Of a stretch of 64,000 nucleotides of DNA, positions 61,848 to 64,000 are shown one piece after another (the first letter of the stretch is position 1; each line of letters opens with the position of its first letter). The position numbers were made by a program, and so were the translations under genes. Origin of the DNA: Phytophthora colocasiae (Eukaryota; Oomycota; Peronosporomycetes; Peronosporales; Peronosporaceae). A model generated the notes under the pieces. It saw only the letters and a program-made list of their open reading frames with translations, ran no database searches and was not told where the DNA came from. The stretch covers positions 744,001 through 808,000 of the forward strand of contig JAGKQI010000094.1 in NCBI GenBank assembly GCA_018806915.1, in the 5' to 3' direction.

Positions 61848-62460
61848 CGTTGAAACGAGGAATTTCCATAAAGGAGTACCTAGGTACTGATTTTGTTCTA
61901 CCACACCAAATTGCTTTTCCCAATACATGTACATGTACACCGGTAAATAAGAATCCTCGCATCCAGACTTAGTGTTTCCTGTAAGTCACCCCTTCAACTC
62001 AAAAGAGAAACGCAAATACTTTCACTTCCTCACTCTCACTTCCATGACCAAGAACGCAAAGAAGAAGTCGACGTTTGGTACGGCTCCTTTCGATCTAGAA
62101 GAGGAACACCTTAAGAAAGCAGCTACCCTCGGGCCAACCAGATACGCAACTTGAGTCCTCTGACCCCGCTCATGACCTATTCTGCGTCGCGTATGACAAA
62201 TACAGAAACATTGGCACCGAAACGTTTGGTTCACAGAAAGCGATTCAAACCAGGGTCAAATTGCTGGCAGAACAGTGTGGGTTTCAGATTCGCGTTCATA
62301 GTAGTGGTACCTGGCGGAACAACTCAGGCAACGCCAAGTACATCTTAAGTACATCTGTAAGAAGCTACACGGCCAAATACAAGTGAACTTTTCCAATTTG
62401 GTGTGGTAGAACAAAAATCAGTACCTATGTACTCCTTTATGGAAATTCCTCCGTTGAAAC
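61848..62460. mobile_element. Short MULE-type DNA transposon with perfect 9-bp target duplications
   Basis: CGTTGAAAC stands at 61848-61856 and 62452-62460. The 595-bp element between them has terminal inverted repeats of about 56 bp starting GAGGAATTTCC (one substitution, one indel between the ends). Nine-base duplications are the mark of Mutator-like elements. It contains a fragment of a probable transposase DNA-binding domain, so it is a deletion derivative. Confidence 0.85.
62044..62386 (+). pseudogene. FAR1-like/MULE N-terminal DNA-binding fragment, one frameshift
   Basis: Begins MTKNAKKKSTFGTAPFDLEE; the frame stops near 62152, and the downstream frame (62141-62386) reads HDLFCVAYDKYRNIGTETF, then LLAEQCGFQIRVHSSGTWRN and KYILSTSVRSYTAKYK. 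The GFQIRVHSS..W strand pattern resembles the WRKY-like FAR1 domain at the start of MULE transposases. No catalytic part. Assignment is tentative but agrees with the 9-bp target duplications. Confidence 0.5.
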
Positions 62461-62690
62461 ATAGCGCTTACGAGCGTTTGTTTACATCTTGTGACAAGAT
62501 TCTTGTCATCACTTGAACGGCGTTACCGCAACCATGTAACGACAGCACGACAGCGCTTAGTGCAACCATATCGCCTAAAGCAACCCCAAAACATATGTTT
62601 TCAACCGTAATTTATAATAGATTGCACTGCCACGTCGCCATCGTCATAACTTGAGCCGTAGATTACATTGAATTCTCTAAAAATAGAGAA
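62461..62690. other. No gene seen
   Basis: Short AT-rich spacer after the MULE element. Confidence 0.5.
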
Positions 62691-62692
62691 AT

Positions 62693-63052
62693 GTGTACCA
62701 CACAGTAGTGTGTGCTACACTCCAAGTACATGTGTGTCACACATTCTTCATACTTCTCGTTTTTCAACTACACGCAAGGGCCTCACGACGATGGATAGAA
62801 GATCGCTATCACACGAACTGGTACGAGCAAGACGCGAAGAGCTCACGGACAACAAAACGCAAGCTGGAGGAGATTGGGGAGATACTGGAACAAATACTCA
62901 GGGTTCAGATGGAGCTAATGGCCCGGATCGAGGAGAATGAGGAATGCTTGTACGCTATGGACTCTGATTTGGGCAGTGACGGAGTGGTTCAAGACAGTAT
63001 GATGTCATTTGGAGTGCTGCTAGAGATGGCAGTAAATAGATTAAGAAACTAG
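62693..63052 (+). CDS. Coiled-coil ORF of unknown function
   Basis: 119 codons, first half poorly supported. The second half has a strong heptad pattern (TTKRKLEEIGEILEQILRVQ, then ELMARIEENEECLYAMDS) and a short hydrophobic C-terminus. It converges with the Ulp1-like gene, 37 bp apart, and may be the tail of another gene or of the same mobile element. Confidence 0.35.
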   Translation: MYHTVVCATLQVHVCHTFFILLVFQLHARASRRWIEDRYHTNWYEQDAKSSRTTKRKLEEIGEILEQILRVQMELMARIEENEECLYAMDSDLGSDGVVQDSMMSFGVLLEMAVNRLRN

Positions 63053-63089
63053 GCAGTGAAGTGAAGCTGTATTAATTGTTTAAGCATGA

Positions 63090-64000
63090 CTACTTGAGCT
63101 GATCCTGGAGCTTCTGATCTATTTCAGCTGCTGTAGAAGCATCAACTTTCGGCATTCGACGCTCGCGGGACCGCAACAGCATCAACCATAGCATCCGCAA
63201 GCGCATTACGTCGACGTCTGTCTTGCTAACATTGTAGCAATGCAGATCTGCGTTCCCGCAACGACGCTATGTGCGTGAGCGACGATCAAAACACCACAAC
63301 TGGAGTTATCAGGTTGTTGTGGGGCATCCACCCAGGTTACTGGATCGACATTCATTTTACTCCCTGGATTTGATGACTTGTGCCAGCGATTAATAAATCC
63401 TCGCAGCCCCTCTCGCTTGTCGCCGTTCCAAATTGTCTCCATTTCTTCGTGATAGCAGTCGTCAATAAGTGGTTCATACATATGAGGACGTACATGAAGC
63501 TCGCCACCGGAAAGCTCGAGCTGAATGATAATAATGCCCCAGTGACTGCCACTCAGATTAACGGGATGCACGACGAACTGATAGTCGCCAAGCTGGTCCC
63601 GTGGAGTTGCTGGCCAACCAATTTGCCATAAAAGTGAAGACACCACGCAACAACCCCGCGGATGCTGCAATTTCACTCAAGCAGAACTCGATGGAACTGT
63701 CAGAGAGCCACCCACGACAAACACTTCCGACCAGCTCTTCGAAAGGAATGGTGACCTTGTCACACCTTGTAGCGAACGCGCTGCGAAGACGACAGCTTGT
63801 AAACTTCGAGATCACTTCGTTGGCGAGAGTTTGATGGCGCTTTCGGACAGTTTCGCGCGTTACACCCCAAGTTTGCGTTTCCTTCGCGAAAAAGTCAACA
63901 TCCGAGTCCAACTTTGACCAATTGCGTTCAAGCCACTTCCGATCTTCGACCCATGACTTGGCCTTGGCCTTCACTCGGTAGAATTCTGTCGATGCATTAA
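63090..64000 (-). pseudogene. Ulp1-like (C48) cysteine protease, frameshifted, truncated by window edge
   Basis: Minus strand, entering from the right edge: VKAKAKSWVEDRKWLERNWS, WLSDSSIEFCLSEIA (the Ulp1 W-L-D entry motif), frameshift near 63640, NLSGSHWGIIIIQLE with the catalytic His, an acidic residue in MYEPLID, and APQQPDNSSCGV with Gln and the nucleophile Cys. A second shift near 63215 leads to the C-terminus (MRLRMLWLMLLRSRE, ending IDQKLQDQLK, stop at 63090). In oomycetes such Ulp1 domains are frequent in mobile-element proteins, so a transposon origin is likely; a host SUMO-type protease is possible. Confidence 0.72.

Noticed and set aside
57412..62700. RXLR or Crinkler effector genes
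   Set aside because: I looked for a signal peptide followed by RXLR/EER or LFLAK motifs in all plausible frames and saw none.
1..64000. tRNA or rRNA genes
   Set aside because: No cloverleaf with a GGTTC-type T loop or rRNA-like stretch was recognised, though weak ones could be missed without a search tool.

Overview
The window looks like a TE-rich, gene-poor block of an oomycete genome, most likely Phytophthora or a close relative. The evidence is compact genes without introns, several starts preceded by an oomycete-type initiator (TCATT.. followed by an A/T-rich CAWTTT-like element), and the mix of mobile elements: Ty3/gypsy, Copia, Crypton-type tyrosine recombinases, PIF/Harbinger, MULE and Tc1/mariner. 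The genus is inferred.

Layout. (1) 1-1099: 5' end of a Copia element on the minus strand. (2) 1100-12635: left arm of a large inverted duplication. It carries a broken GH78 alpha-L-rhamnosidase gene and five LicD/fukutin-type phosphosugar-transferase-like membrane proteins (L5, L4, L3, L2, L1). (3) 12636-46584: about 34 kb of nested mobile DNA between the arms. This holds Ty3/gypsy element A (12579-22614, about 10 kb), a Crypton-like element bounded by inverted arrays of 18-bp repeats (23011-25137), a RING-like fragment, two tandem copies (B1, B2) of a chromodomain Ty3/gypsy element (25728-39019), a gypsy protease relic, a Tc1/mariner-type miniature element, a DDE transposase relic, a two-gene PIF/Harbinger element and a second Crypton-type recombinase. 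(4) 46585-56998: right arm, an inverted near-identical copy of the left arm with intact GH78 and L4. (5) 56999-64000: unique flank with a broken LicD gene (L6), two intact ones (L7, L8), a 595-bp MULE-type element with perfect 9-bp target duplications, a coiled-coil ORF and a Ulp1-like protease gene leaving the window.

Host genes. The LicD-like proteins are type II membrane proteins with a short cytosolic tail, one transmembrane helix, a Cys-rich lumenal region and a conserved GSLLGAVRNGSMIPFTED.DIG nucleotidyltransferase-type motif. With the embedded secreted GH78 enzyme they form a carbohydrate-directed cluster. The right arm plus its flank probably keeps the ancestral order.

The most unusual signal is in gypsy elements B1 and B2. 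LTRs and coding sequence alike are filled with short perfect hairpins (stems of about 6-12 bp, loops of 1-14 nt), roughly one every 50 bases where I counted. In several places the two copies differ by paired changes that keep the stem. Gypsy element A next to it shows no such pattern by eye. Element B2 also carries a long antisense ORF between integrase and 3' LTR.
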